A stretch of DNA of 35,644 nt from Parcubacteria group bacterium Licking1014_17 (GTDB taxonomy: Bacteria; Patescibacteriota; Minisyncoccia; 2-02-FULL-40-12; IGHO2-01-FULL-4-A): contig VMGJ01000007.1 of NCBI GenBank assembly GCA_007376485.1, positions 1 through 35,644 on the forward strand. The letters run 5' to 3'. Both the position numbers and the translations under genes were made by a program. This document shows, one piece after another, positions 21,798-30,275 of this stretch (positions within the stretch are counted from its first letter, which is position 1; each line of letters starts with the position of its first letter). A model generated the notes under the pieces. The model did no database searches, had not been told where the DNA came from, and saw only the letters and a list, made by a program, of their open reading frames with translations.

Positions 21798-24158
21798 ATG
21801 AATAAAATAGATTTGGTTCTGTTAAAAATCCTTCGGTATGCGCTCTTATTTTCTCTTTTTTTCCCGCTGATAATTTTTAGAAACTCTTTCTCGCCCTTTA
21901 ATTTCGGCAAACTCATAGTTTTCCGGACTTATATAGAAATACTCCTACCCGTATTTTTGTATTTAATCATTAAATACCCCCAACTTAGACCATGGAAGTG
22001 GTCGAGTTCAGTGTGGGGTTTCTTTAAAAACAATCTGATTTTGTGCACGCTGGGGCTATTTCTGGTTTCTTATATCATCTCAACATTTGCTGGAGTTAAC
22101 TGGCGCTTAAGCTTTTGGGGTTCGTGGGAAAGAATGGGGGGATTGTTTTCTTTGCTTCATTATTTTATTTTTTTTCTCATGGTCGTGTCCGTAATCAGGA
22201 CGAAAGACGACTGGGTAGGATTTTTTTGGATTTTGGTTTCCGCGGCTTTTATATCTTCGGCTTATGGCTTCCTTCAAAAATTTACTTCGGGAGTGATTGT
22301 CGGGGCAACGGGAAGGTTCAGGATAGTGGGAACATCAGGCAACGCCGCCGCTTTTGCCGGCTATCTTGTCCTTAGTTTTTTTGTTGCGCTGTATCTATAC
22401 ACCCAAACTCGATCAAAAATAAAGAAGGGAATTTTGGCTGCTGTTTGCTGTATTTTTTCAGCGGCGGTTGTTATGACATTAACCAGGGGAACAATCTTGG
22501 CTTTGATTCTAGGTGCGGCATTTATTATAGGATGGTTTATCGCGAGATACTTGTTTAATGGTATCGCCGGTCTAAGAAAAAGAATTATTATTGCCGTCGC
22601 ACCGCTCATTTTGGTTGTCGTAGCCGCTTTGTCAATTTTCTTTTACACTCCCATTTCCCAAAATAATATTATCCGGAGGCTGACATTCACAACCTTTAGA
22701 AATACGGTGTCTTTTCGTTTGATTGTTTGGAACATGGCCCTGTCTGGCATTAAAGATAAACCTATTCTGGGCTGGGGTCCGGAAAATTTTGAAAGCGTAT
22801 TTTCGATGAATTACAATCCTAAAATTTTTGGAGGTATCGGCGATGTTTTTTACGACAGGGCCCATAATTTTGTATTGGATATTGCCTCTACCCAAGGCAT
22901 CCCGGGCATCATATTGTGGATGGCTTTTATTATTTCGCTTTTGATTTTCTTGATTCGTGAAAGAAATCCCGTGTTAATAGGTTTGCTTATCGCGTACTGC
23001 GTCCATAACTTTTTCTTTTTCGACCTTTTTTCCACTTACATGATAATTTTTGTGATTGCGGCTTACGTTCAGGGTGATTTTGCCCGTAGCGTCGCGGCGG
23101 CCGGAGCGGAAGAGCCCGGCGAGCCGGATAAAATTTACCGCTATCAAAAAATCTATATCCCCGGATTAATTGCACTCTTAATATTAATGGTATTTCTGGC
23201 GGTATTCACAAACATTAAACCGGCAATGGCTAATTATTATTCAACCCGGAGCGTTGTTTTGTTCTCCCAAAACATGGGCAGCGAAGCTTTGAGTTTTTTC
23301 GATAAAGCATACGCCGACGCGTATTGGTCAAAATGGGAAGTCAGAAGAAAACTGGCTGAAAGCTACATCAGCTATATTTTTAATGACGGCGCGTTTGTCA
23401 AGAAAGATTACAACAGAAAATATTTGAGCGAAATTATTTCCGGTTTTGAGGAGGAAATAAAAAATAACCCCGACGCGTATCCGAATTACATATATTTGAG
23501 CAAAGCCTACAGGGCGGACTCCATTCTGCTTAAAAATAATTCCGACGGCGGAGTGAATTGGGAAAACTTACTGCTTAATGCCCAAAAAAAGTTCCCGAAT
23601 TTGCTGCTTGTTTATAACGATCTATTCGATTTTTACATGGAAAAAGGGAAATTAGCTGAAGCCAGAACTATTATCACTGATGCTTCCGTGTTAAGAAATA
23701 AAAATTCTTCAAACATATCACCTGCGATAGAAGCAAGACTCGGCGCCGTATCGGTGTTTGAGGGCTTAAGTTTAAAAAATGAAGGCGAAATTAAGAACGG
23801 ACTGGAAATAATTTACAACACCATTGATTATCTCCATAGTCTTAGGGAAGTCGATTTTATCGATGATCATACAGTAATATTTTTGCGAGTCGGCGACAAG
23901 CTGAAATCATCAAGGAGGTATAAAAATATGGCTGAATTATATAGAAAAATGTCGGAGATTAACCAGAAATACTTTATTCTTGTCAGCTATTCTTATCTTT
24001 TGATGGGTGACAGACAAAATGCGTTGCTTTATGCCGATAAATCTTTGGAATTGAAATTTAATTTGGTCGGAAAAAACGGGTTTAAATTTTTATCCGACAT
24101 ATACAAGGCGCTCGGGGATAATAAAAAAAGAAGCGAGGCGTTGCTTAAAGACAAGTGA
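21798..24158 (+). CDS. O-antigen ligase (Wzy_C)-type membrane protein with TPR tail
   Basis: A 786-aa protein. Residues ~1-430 hold about 12 membrane segments with the Wzy_C signature region: TLTRGTILALILG, then a large extracytoplasmic loop with FRLIVWNMALSGIKDKPILGWGPENFE and YDRAHNFVLDIASTQG, in which the conserved R, GWG and H of the ligase active site are visible. After VFTNIKPAMANYYSTRS the C-terminal ~300 residues are TPR-like helical pairs (for example YPNYIYLSKAYRADS). Such proteins join glycan chains from a lipid carrier to an acceptor, which may be lipid or protein. The same architecture is seen in the cut gene at the left end of the window. It is followed by the WxL-like gene with its own promoter. 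Confidence 0.85.
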   Translation: MNKIDLVLLKILRYALLFSLFFPLIIFRNSFSPFNFGKLIVFRTYIEILLPVFLYLIIKYPQLRPWKWSSSVWGFFKNNLILCTLGLFLVSYIISTFAGVNWRLSFWGSWERMGGLFSLLHYFIFFLMVVSVIRTKDDWVGFFWILVSAAFISSAYGFLQKFTSGVIVGATGRFRIVGTSGNAAAFAGYLVLSFFVALYLYTQTRSKIKKGILAAVCCIFSAAVVMTLTRGTILALILGAAFIIGWFIARYLFNGIAGLRKRIIIAVAPLILVVVAALSIFFYTPISQNNIIRRLTFTTFRNTVSFRLIVWNMALSGIKDKPILGWGPENFESVFSMNYNPKIFGGIGDVFYDRAHNFVLDIASTQGIPGIILWMAFIISLLIFLIRERNPVLIGLLIAYCVHNFFFFDLFSTYMIIFVIAAYVQGDFARSVAAAGAEEPGEPDKIYRYQKIYIPGLIALLILMVFLAVFTNIKPAMANYYSTRSVVLFSQNMGSEALSFFDKAYADAYWSKWEVRRKLAESYISYIFNDGAFVKKDYNRKYLSEIISGFEEEIKNNPDAYPNYIYLSKAYRADSILLKNNSDGGVNWENLLLNAQKKFPNLLLVYNDLFDFYMEKGKLAEARTIITDASVLRNKNSSNISPAIEARLGAVSVFEGLSLKNEGEIKNGLEIIYNTIDYLHSLREVDFIDDHTVIFLRVGDKLKSSRRYKNMAELYRKMSEINQKYFILVSYSYLLMGDRQNALLYADKSLELKFNLVGKNGFKFLSDIYKALGDNKKRSEALLKDK

Positions 24159-24195
24159 TTTGTTTGATTTGTTGATAACTATTTCTTGGCGAGGT

Positions 24196-24203
24196 TGTAT
24201 AAT
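24196..24203 (+). promoter_or_regulatory. -10 promoter of the WxL-like gene
   Basis: TTG immediately followed by TATAAT (24198-24203) lies 12 nt before the ATG at 24216; the leader would be about 5 nt and no Shine-Dalgarno is present. Confidence 0.5.
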
Positions 24204-24215
24204 TTAGAGTAAACA

Positions 24216-24950
24216 ATGAAAGTTCACGCAGACAAAGGTCTCGTATTCATATTCATCATTGGTCTTCTTTCTTTTTTGGCATGGCTCGGTTTTGATAATG
24301 ACACCTACTATAATTTTATTAAGCCAGAATATGCGAAGGCGGCGACAAGCGCCGGTACTTCCACGCTGAATGTAACGGTTGCCGCTAATATTGCGCTGGC
24401 TATTGTCGGAACCTGCGACGGCGCGGCGGGTACCGTCTGTGATGCCGACAGCACCGTCAATCTTGGCACTCTTACTGCCGGCTCATCCAATAAGGGCAAC
24501 ATTCAGGTCAGGTCAACGAGCAACGATACAATAACTCTTGCTGTCGGGCGCGATAGGGCAAATCCCACTACCACGCTGGCTTCAACCGCGGATACTTCTG
24601 TTAATATTTCGGATTCTGCCGGTGGTATAGATGCGTTCGCCGGCTGCATTTCGCCGGATGCCACCAGACCATGGCAAGTCGCGTCAACCGGACTGGGGTT
24701 CGGCATTTGGAAAGCGTCAATTGACAAAGACACTACGTGTTGGGGAGCAGGAACCACAGTGAGTGATGCCCTGAACAGATACGCCGCACTGCAGGCATCT
24801 AATGGCGCTAACACAGCCTGGACGACAACCAGCGTTCCGACCGCCGGTATTGCGTTCGCGTCAGTAGGATTGCAGATTGACGTTTCCACCACCCAGAGAG
24901 CGACTACATACACAGGTGATGTTGTGCTAACGGAAACCACAACGCCATAA
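24216..24950 (+). CDS. Exported WxL-like surface protein
   Basis: A 244-aa secreted protein: basic start, hydrophobic segment (residues ~9-25, GLVFIFIIGLLSFLAWLGF), then a beta-rich mature part starting STLNVTVAANIALAI. It has VNLGTLTAGSSNKG, LGFGIWKASIDKDTTCWGAGT and TTQRATTYTGDVV, all matched in the C-terminal 190 residues of the 843-aa protein at 13983-16514. The strand order (an I/FGxLTxG turn, then TxxSGxxLxVxR-type strand) recalls WxL domains, which bind peptidoglycan non-covalently, but the literal W-x-L motif is not clear. The start of the DUF916-like gene 6 nt downstream supports this reading, because WxL proteins of Firmicutes are encoded next to DUF916 proteins. Assignment is therefore inference from context plus weak motif similarity. 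Confidence 0.65.
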   Translation: MKVHADKGLVFIFIIGLLSFLAWLGFDNDTYYNFIKPEYAKAATSAGTSTLNVTVAANIALAIVGTCDGAAGTVCDADSTVNLGTLTAGSSNKGNIQVRSTSNDTITLAVGRDRANPTTTLASTADTSVNISDSAGGIDAFAGCISPDATRPWQVASTGLGFGIWKASIDKDTTCWGAGTTVSDALNRYAALQASNGANTAWTTTSVPTAGIAFASVGLQIDVSTTQRATTYTGDVVLTETTTP

Positions 24951-24955
24951 ATTAA

Positions 24956-25882
24956 ATGATTATCAAATACAAAAAACAAATTGCCGGCAGATTGTTAATC
25001 AAATTGCTATTTGTCGTGGTTTTGTCACTTGCATTTCTTGTATTTCTAGCTAAGCACGCACTCGCAGAATATGGAGTTTCTGTTTCGCCGATCAGATACA
25101 GCTTTGAAGCAAAACCGGGCTCGGTGATTGAGGACACCCTGGTTATAATCAATCCCAATGATTTCGCGATAAAAGGAGAGACTGAATTTCAGGATTTCAA
25201 GATAATTGAGGGTAATGATATTCAGTGGATTCCCGGTGATGTTGAAAACCCCTATAAGATGAGTGACTGGTTTGATATAAACAGAAATGAAATAACATTA
25301 GGACCCAAAGAAGAAGTACGGCTTCCGTTTAAAGTCGAGATACCAGCCACGGCCACAGTCGGTGGTCATTATGCGGCTTTGTTTTTCAAGGGGATAATTG
25401 AAGGCGGGGTCGGGAGCGTTGGTGTTGTGCCTCGCGTCGGGTCTTTAGTCCTTCTGAATGTGCTTGGTGAAATGAAAAGAACCGGGCAATTAATCGGTTT
25501 ATCTGTCCCATCTTTTGTGAGTAACGGTCCCATAAAATTAACAGCGTCTTTTATAAATACCGGCACGACTCACTATGAAACCAAAGCCGATTTCTCCATC
25601 AAGAATTTCTTTTGGAAGAGCGCTGATATGTCGTCAAAATCGGTTTTCGTGTATCCGGAAGTTAAGAGAGAAGTAACCACCGAATGGAATAATAAGTTTC
25701 CTTTTGGCGTGTATACCGCGCAGGTGTCAATGAAAGACGGCGAGGGTAACACCTATCAGAAATCGAAAATATTTGTTGGCTTACCTTACAAATATCTGTT
25801 GATTTTCCTTGGAGTGGTGATTGTTTTGTGGGCAGGGGTTGTCTGGTTTAAGAAAAAATTTAAGCTTGTTGAAAGAAAATAA
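24956..25882 (+). CDS. DUF916-like exported protein with C-terminal membrane anchor
   Basis: A 308-aa protein with the architecture of WxL-interacting proteins: signal peptide (LLFVVVLSLAFLVFLAKHALA), first beta domain beginning YGVSVSPIRYSFEAKPGS and containing VIINPNDFAIKG, YKMSDWFDI, LGPKEEVRLPFKVEIP and VGGHYAALFFKG (DUF916-like), a second beta domain (residues ~150-265, LIGLSVPSFVSNGPIKL...TTHYETKAD, DUF3324-like), then a C-terminal membrane helix (LLIFLGVVIVLWAGVVW) and a basic tail. In Firmicutes these proteins bind WxL proteins and peptidoglycan. It is 6 nt downstream of the WxL-like gene, so the two form a pair. The mapping onto DUF916/DUF3324 was made by eye. Confidence 0.72.
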   Translation: MIIKYKKQIAGRLLIKLLFVVVLSLAFLVFLAKHALAEYGVSVSPIRYSFEAKPGSVIEDTLVIINPNDFAIKGETEFQDFKIIEGNDIQWIPGDVENPYKMSDWFDINRNEITLGPKEEVRLPFKVEIPATATVGGHYAALFFKGIIEGGVGSVGVVPRVGSLVLLNVLGEMKRTGQLIGLSVPSFVSNGPIKLTASFINTGTTHYETKADFSIKNFFWKSADMSSKSVFVYPEVKREVTTEWNNKFPFGVYTAQVSMKDGEGNTYQKSKIFVGLPYKYLLIFLGVVIVLWAGVVWFKKKFKLVERK

Positions 25883-25905
25883 GACCAGAACACAAATGAA
25901 AGTTC

Positions 25906-25935
25906 AACCACTCCGCTTCGGCGGAGTGGTTTTAT
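25906..25935 (+). terminator. Rho-independent terminator after the DUF916-like gene
   Basis: Perfect 11-bp stem AACCACTCCGC (25906-25916) / GCGGAGTGGTT (25921-25931) with a very stable TTCG tetraloop, followed by TTATATTC. It separates the WxL-like pair from the dockerin operon. Confidence 0.85.
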
Positions 25936-25949
25936 ATTCAGCTTAGTTT

Positions 25950-25955
25950 TATAAT
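25950..25955 (+). promoter_or_regulatory. -10 element of the dockerin-cohesin operon
   Basis: TATAAT (25950-25955) lies 9 nt before the GTG at 25965 and 18 nt before the ATG at 25974. It directly follows the terminator, so the next genes form a separate transcription unit. Confidence 0.45.
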
Positions 25956-25964
25956 TAAAAATAA

Positions 25965-27929
25965 GTGAGTAATATGAACCGTTGCAATCCCAAAAGCTGC
26001 ATTCTTTATTTGATAATCGCGTCTTTGTTTTGTAGTTTGCTGATTATCGGTACAGCCAATGCTTCGCTTATAAATGACGTGGCGAGGATAATATTGTCCG
26101 TCAGAACCGTGAGAGTGGAACAGAAACTTTTCAGATTTTATAGCCCCACGAGCAATTTGACGCCGTATGATATGTGGCCGCCGGCGAACTATGATATTGC
26201 CGAAAGTACCAATATTTCTGAAAGCAGTTTTCCGCCACTTTACGGGAGTACAGCCAGATTGAGGATCGGATTGAAAATATCTAATGTTGATTTGCCCGAG
26301 GGCAGCAGGCAATACAAAATACAGTTTGCTAAATTAAGTTCCGGGACCTGCTCGGATATTTCCAGCTGGACATATCTGGGCGACCCCGATTCAGCCGCCG
26401 CCTGGCGCGGATTTGATATTTCCCCGCTGGCTGACGGTGCAACTATTACTGATAATCTTTTGACCGGAGCCAGTGTTAAGGGAACCTATGAAGAAAGCAA
26501 TTCAACTGGCTTGAACCCCGCGGCATCGGTAGACGATATTATTGAATACGATTGGTCTATCCAAAATAATATTTCTTCGCCCGACGGCGCCACATATTGC
26601 TTTAGGATGGTAAATAACGACGGTACGGCATTAGACACTTATACAAAATATCCGCAAATTATTTCTCCTTTATTGGAAGAAGCGTCCGCGACAGGGGAAA
26701 TCGACGTAGCTACCGGGGGTAATCTTGTTCTGACAAACCCCGACAGCTCCAAATTAACAGCAACTATACCGGCTAATTATCTGGCAGCATCTCACTCTTT
26801 CGGTATTTATTCTTTTGATTACAATGATTACTTGGATCGCATCGGGAGCCAGCCGGTCGGAAAGTCGGGAGCGAATTCTCATATTTACAGGCTTGTAGCA
26901 GAGAAGGACAAGATAGCCAGCCATTCGTTTCAGCAGCCAATAGATTTGCAAATAAAATATCTGGATAGCGATGTTTCTTCTTTGGAAGAGGACAGCCTCC
27001 AAATTTATAAATATAACAACGGAAGCTGGTCGGCGCTTTCAACGGTTGTGGATATGGACGCCAACACCGCAACCGCGGAGACGTCTGATTTCAGTTCATT
27101 CGGTTTATTTGGCACCGTAAAAACGCCAACGCCGACTCCGACCGCGACTGCCACATCTACGCCAACGCCCACAGCAACTCTCGGCGGTGGAGGTGGAGGC
27201 GGCGGCGGGGGAGGAGCGAATCAGACAGCCACGGTAATTATCAGGGGTCGGGCTTATCCGGACGCAGAGGTAACTTTCGTGAGAGATGCCCAGTTTATTG
27301 CGAAGGTAAAAGCGGACTCACTCGGTTATTTTGAAGCCCGGGAAAGCAATCTGACGGGCGGCGGCTACAATTTCAGTTTGTGGGCGGTGGACAAGAGCGG
27401 CGTAAAATCCAACGCTTACACTTTCTATGCGGACATTCCCGCGGGGGCAATCATCCAGTTTATGAATGTTTTGATTCCGCCGACCATTTCCATCGGTTCG
27501 GAAACGATAAAGCCCGGTGAAAATTTGAAAGTATTCGGCTCGAGCGTTCCGGAATCATATGTCGTTATAGAATTAAGGTCCGAGCCGTCGATATTTACGA
27601 CCATTGCCGCGCTTACCGGTTCTTATTCTAAATATGTTTCATCGCAGGGCTTGAGCCAAGGCAGCCACTCCGTGAAATCAAAATCAAAAGTCTCTTCCGG
27701 CGATGAATCAAACTTCTCCAATATTTTGACTTTCGGAATCGGCACGCCGCCGGCCAAAAAATACTTGATAGGCGATTTAAATAAAGACGGACACGTAAAT
27801 ATCGTGGACTTTTCAATCTTGGCTTTTTGGTACAAAAGATTCGGCTTTCCGCTTGATTATGATTTAAACAGCGATGGTAAAATTGATTTGAAGGACTTTA
27901 GCATAATGGCATTCCATTGGACGGGATAA
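25965..27929 (+). CDS. Exported multidomain protein with C-terminal type I dockerin
   Basis: A 654-aa secreted protein. Order of parts: signal peptide (residues ~10-29, ILYLIIASLFCSLLIIG); a module related to HYHWRNDDGSE module of the 843-aa protein (~40-230, with SDISSWTYLG and ATYCFRMVNND); a second module ending TSDFSSFGLFG (~231-383); a Thr/Pro linker then an 11-glycine run; two Ig-like/beta modules (~425-590); and the dockerin (~602-654). The dockerin has both calcium-binding half-repeats, DLNKDGHVNIVDF and DLNSDGKIDLKDF, each with the D-x-N-x-D-G loop and terminal Asp, and the usual hydrophobic helix after each. Dockerins bind cohesins; two cohesin genes follow. Start may be GTG 25965 or ATG 25974 (MNRCNPKSC). 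Confidence 0.88.
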   Translation: MSNMNRCNPKSCILYLIIASLFCSLLIIGTANASLINDVARIILSVRTVRVEQKLFRFYSPTSNLTPYDMWPPANYDIAESTNISESSFPPLYGSTARLRIGLKISNVDLPEGSRQYKIQFAKLSSGTCSDISSWTYLGDPDSAAAWRGFDISPLADGATITDNLLTGASVKGTYEESNSTGLNPAASVDDIIEYDWSIQNNISSPDGATYCFRMVNNDGTALDTYTKYPQIISPLLEEASATGEIDVATGGNLVLTNPDSSKLTATIPANYLAASHSFGIYSFDYNDYLDRIGSQPVGKSGANSHIYRLVAEKDKIASHSFQQPIDLQIKYLDSDVSSLEEDSLQIYKYNNGSWSALSTVVDMDANTATAETSDFSSFGLFGTVKTPTPTPTATATSTPTPTATLGGGGGGGGGGGANQTATVIIRGRAYPDAEVTFVRDAQFIAKVKADSLGYFEARESNLTGGGYNFSLWAVDKSGVKSNAYTFYADIPAGAIIQFMNVLIPPTISIGSETIKPGENLKVFGSSVPESYVVIELRSEPSIFTTIAALTGSYSKYVSSQGLSQGSHSVKSKSKVSSGDESNFSNILTFGIGTPPAKKYLIGDLNKDGHVNIVDFSILAFWYKRFGFPLDYDLNSDGKIDLKDFSIMAFHWTG

Positions 27930-27933
27930 TTTT

Positions 27934-28848
27934 ATGAAAAAATATTTATTTAAACAAAATAATCTCTGGAGCATCTGTATAATAACTGTTTTAGCGGTTG
28001 CTGTTTACGTTTTTGGAGCACCGTCCGCGAGGGCAGCCCGATTTTATTTTGAAAAAACCGTCGAAAACATTGAGATCGGCAGTTATTTTCAATTGGACGT
28101 GAAAATGGATACGGAAGGGGAGAGCATCAATGCCATTGAGTCAAGAATCGTTTTTCCCAAAAATATTTTTAAGTTTGCCGGCGCCCAAGACGGAAATTCA
28201 GTCATCAATCTTTGGGTTGCCAAACCTACGGCGGGGGATGAAAATATCAAAGGAGATTTATCGTTCGCCGGCCTTACGCCGGGGGGCGTTAAAACATCCG
28301 CCGGTAAAATTATAAGCTTGCGTTTCTATGCCTCTTCCAACGGAGAAGCCAGAATTAGTTTCAGGGACACAAAGGCTTATTTAAATAGCCAAGACGCCGA
28401 AAGCGCGTCTGTAAAGGTATCAGACCTGGTATTGAATATAAGTTCGGCGAGAAAAAAATTGCCAGAAGAGCCGGCCATCCAAGATTCCGCACCGCCAGAA
28501 ACCTTCGGCATATATTTGTCAAAATCGCCCGGGATATATAATGGCAAGTGGTTTATCTCATTTGCCACGCAGGATAAAAACTCCGGCATCAATCGCTATG
28601 AAGTAAAAGAGTCGCTTTTCGGCATCTGGGGCGGTTGGATAGCCGGGGGCAGTCCCTACCAGCTGACACGCCAGAGTTTATTTAGTATAATAAGAGTAAG
28701 AGCCACGGATAATGCCGGAAATTCGGTAGTTGTATGGCTTGTCCCGGTGAGGCTGTACATCCTATGGGTGTTAGCGGCGGTGTTGATTATTTTGGTGACT
28801 ATTGTTTTTGTCAGAAGAATAATTTTAATAACATCAAAAGAAGTATAA
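27934..28848 (+). CDS. Membrane-anchored cohesin protein
   Basis: A 304-aa exported protein. A signal peptide (IITVLAVAVYVFGAPSARA) is followed by a cohesin-type beta domain (residues ~33-175: RFYFEKTVENIEIGSYFQL, MDTEGESINAIESRIVFP, GDLSFAGLTPGG, GKIISLRFYASSNGEARISF), an Ig-like segment (~190-270, SGINRYEVKE, VRATDNAGNSVV) and a C-terminal membrane helix (LYILWVLAAVLIILVTIVFV) with a basic tail. Cohesin domains receive dockerins and make calcium-dependent scaffolds. It starts 5 nt after the dockerin gene, so both are co-transcribed, and the membrane anchor would hold the dockerin protein on the cell surface. Confidence 0.85.
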   Translation: MKKYLFKQNNLWSICIITVLAVAVYVFGAPSARAARFYFEKTVENIEIGSYFQLDVKMDTEGESINAIESRIVFPKNIFKFAGAQDGNSVINLWVAKPTAGDENIKGDLSFAGLTPGGVKTSAGKIISLRFYASSNGEARISFRDTKAYLNSQDAESASVKVSDLVLNISSARKKLPEEPAIQDSAPPETFGIYLSKSPGIYNGKWFISFATQDKNSGINRYEVKESLFGIWGGWIAGGSPYQLTRQSLFSIIRVRATDNAGNSVVVWLVPVRLYILWVLAAVLIILVTIVFVRRIILITSKEV

Positions 28849-29648
28849 GCCAACGGAATAAATTAATTATCGGCGCAGCGCTTTTAGCTACGGCTTTCTT
28901 CGCCCCCAAAACGGTTTTCGCGGCAAAACTTTTCGTTTCGCCCGCGCAGGGCTCATTTTCGGTCGGCGGTACTTTTTCAATATCGGTTAAAGTAAACACA
29001 GAGGGCACGGCGATGAATGCCGCCGACGGCGTTTTAAATTTCAGTAAGGACCTTATGGAATTAACGGGTATTTCAAAAACCGGGAGCATCGTTACTTTGT
29101 GGGTGCAGGAACCGGCTTATTCCAATTCAAATGGTTCGCTTGATTATGGAGGCGTGGTTTTAAATCCCGGCTATAACGGCACGAGCGGCACAATTTTAAC
29201 CGCCACTTTCAGAGTCAAGGGTGCCGGCACGGGAGCCGTAAGTTTTTCGTCGGCTTCGGTTTTAGCTAATGACGGTCTCGGAACTAATATATTAAGTTCT
29301 TCCAGCGGCGGCTCGTACTCGTTTATTTCTAAAAAGGCAGCTACTCCCTCGCCGGTTGCAAAAACGCCCACACCCGCGCCCAAGCTCGCGCCGGCAGTAT
29401 TTTCCTCAACACATCCAGACCAGAACAAATGGTACCGGAACAACAACCCCGTCGTCGGATGGAGCGTGCCGGCGGACGTAAAAGAAGTAAGAATTGATTT
29501 GGATAAAACTTCAACCGTGCCCCAAGCCGGCTATCCGCCAACAACCGCCGAAAAATCTTTTGTCGGAGTGAATGACGGCGTTTGGTATGTAAATGTTCAA
29601 TTTATAATGCCGACCGGACCCGGTCCGGCAAGTTCATTTAAGCTGTAG
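28764..29648 (+). CDS. Second cohesin protein, N-terminal part (ends at in-frame TAG)
   Basis: Exported cohesin protein in the same layout as its neighbour. Signal peptide (LIIGAALLATAFFAPKTVFA), cohesin domain (AKLFVSPAQGSFSVGGTFSI, VNTEGTAMNAADGVLNFS, LDYGGVVLNPGYNG, GTILTATFRVKGAGTGAVSF), a Pro/Thr linker, then SSTHPDQNKWYRNNNPVVGW, the start of a beta domain. The frame stops at TAG 29646-29648, yet the same frame continues for 209 codons with the expected rest of the protein. The true start is uncertain: the only in-frame ATG near the signal peptide is 28764, which overlaps the previous gene by 85 nt; a non-ATG start near 28810-28840 is possible. Confidence 0.75.
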   Translation: MGVSGGVDYFGDYCFCQKNNFNNIKRSISQRNKLIIGAALLATAFFAPKTVFAAKLFVSPAQGSFSVGGTFSISVKVNTEGTAMNAADGVLNFSKDLMELTGISKTGSIVTLWVQEPAYSNSNGSLDYGGVVLNPGYNGTSGTILTATFRVKGAGTGAVSFSSASVLANDGLGTNILSSSSGGSYSFISKKAATPSPVAKTPTPAPKLAPAVFSSTHPDQNKWYRNNNPVVGWSVPADVKEVRIDLDKTSTVPQAGYPPTTAEKSFVGVNDGVWYVNVQFIMPTGPGPASSFKL

Positions 29649-30275
29649 ATAGATACCACAAAACCGCTTGATTTTACAATTAAAACCATTGCTCCTGAAA
29701 ATTCAGCCGACATCCAGCCCTGGATAGTATTTGAAACCAAAGATACAATTTCCGGCATTGATTATTATGAAGTAAAAATTGGCGATGGTGGCTGGGTGAG
29801 AGTGGAAAAAGAATCAGCAGGGAAGCCCTACAAACTGCCGATTGATAAAGCCGGCAAATATGACGTAACCGTAAAAGCCGTTGATAAAGCCGGAAATTAT
29901 TCCGCCGCGTCAACCGTTATTGAAGCCGGAGCCGCTGTTAAACCCGGAGCCGGTTTGCTGTATTCAATCGTGACTTCTCTGTGGTTTCTTATAATCGTGG
30001 CTCTGGTTTTGCTTTTGATAATACTTTATCTCTTGAGAAAAAGTATTCCGGGCGTGGATGATTTATTCGCTGATGTCAGCGGCGTGTGGAAAAGTTTTAT
30101 GGTGCGTGAACACATGGAAAAGGAGAGCGGAACAAGACCAGAAGTTCTGTCTTTGCAGGGGGATATAAAAGAAGAGCTTGGTTTCTTTGACGCGATTTCC
30201 CGCCAGCGCGAACTAAACCCCGACGAGAAACGCATAAAAGAAAAACTTGAAAAATGCCTGCGGATTTTAAGATAA
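29649..30275 (+). pseudogene. C-terminal remainder of the second cohesin protein
   Basis: Continuation, in the same frame, after the TAG at 29646-29648. It begins IDTTKPLDFTIKTIAPENS and continues through an Ig-like segment (SGIDYYEVKIGDGGW, YDVTVKAVDKAGNYSA), a membrane helix (VTSLWFLIIVALVLLLIILYLL) and a cytoplasmic helical tail ending KCLRILR, matching the Ig-like/membrane-anchor layout of the first cohesin protein. As it stands the anchor is not translated with the cohesin domain unless the stop is read through or is an error. A frame starting at the ATG at 29796 alone would begin in the middle of the Ig-like domain and lacks a signal peptide, so independent function is unlikely. It ends 9 bp inside the convergent murB gene. 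Confidence 0.7.

Noticed and set aside
27184-27218. Eleven-glycine run in the dockerin protein as a slippage tract
   Set aside because: The codons are mixed GGC/GGT/GGA/GGG, so there is no long homopolymer prone to slippage.
29646-29648. TAG read as a reassigned sense codon
   Set aside because: Several convincing genes in the window end in TAG (4551, 7718, 10470), so the codon is used as a stop.
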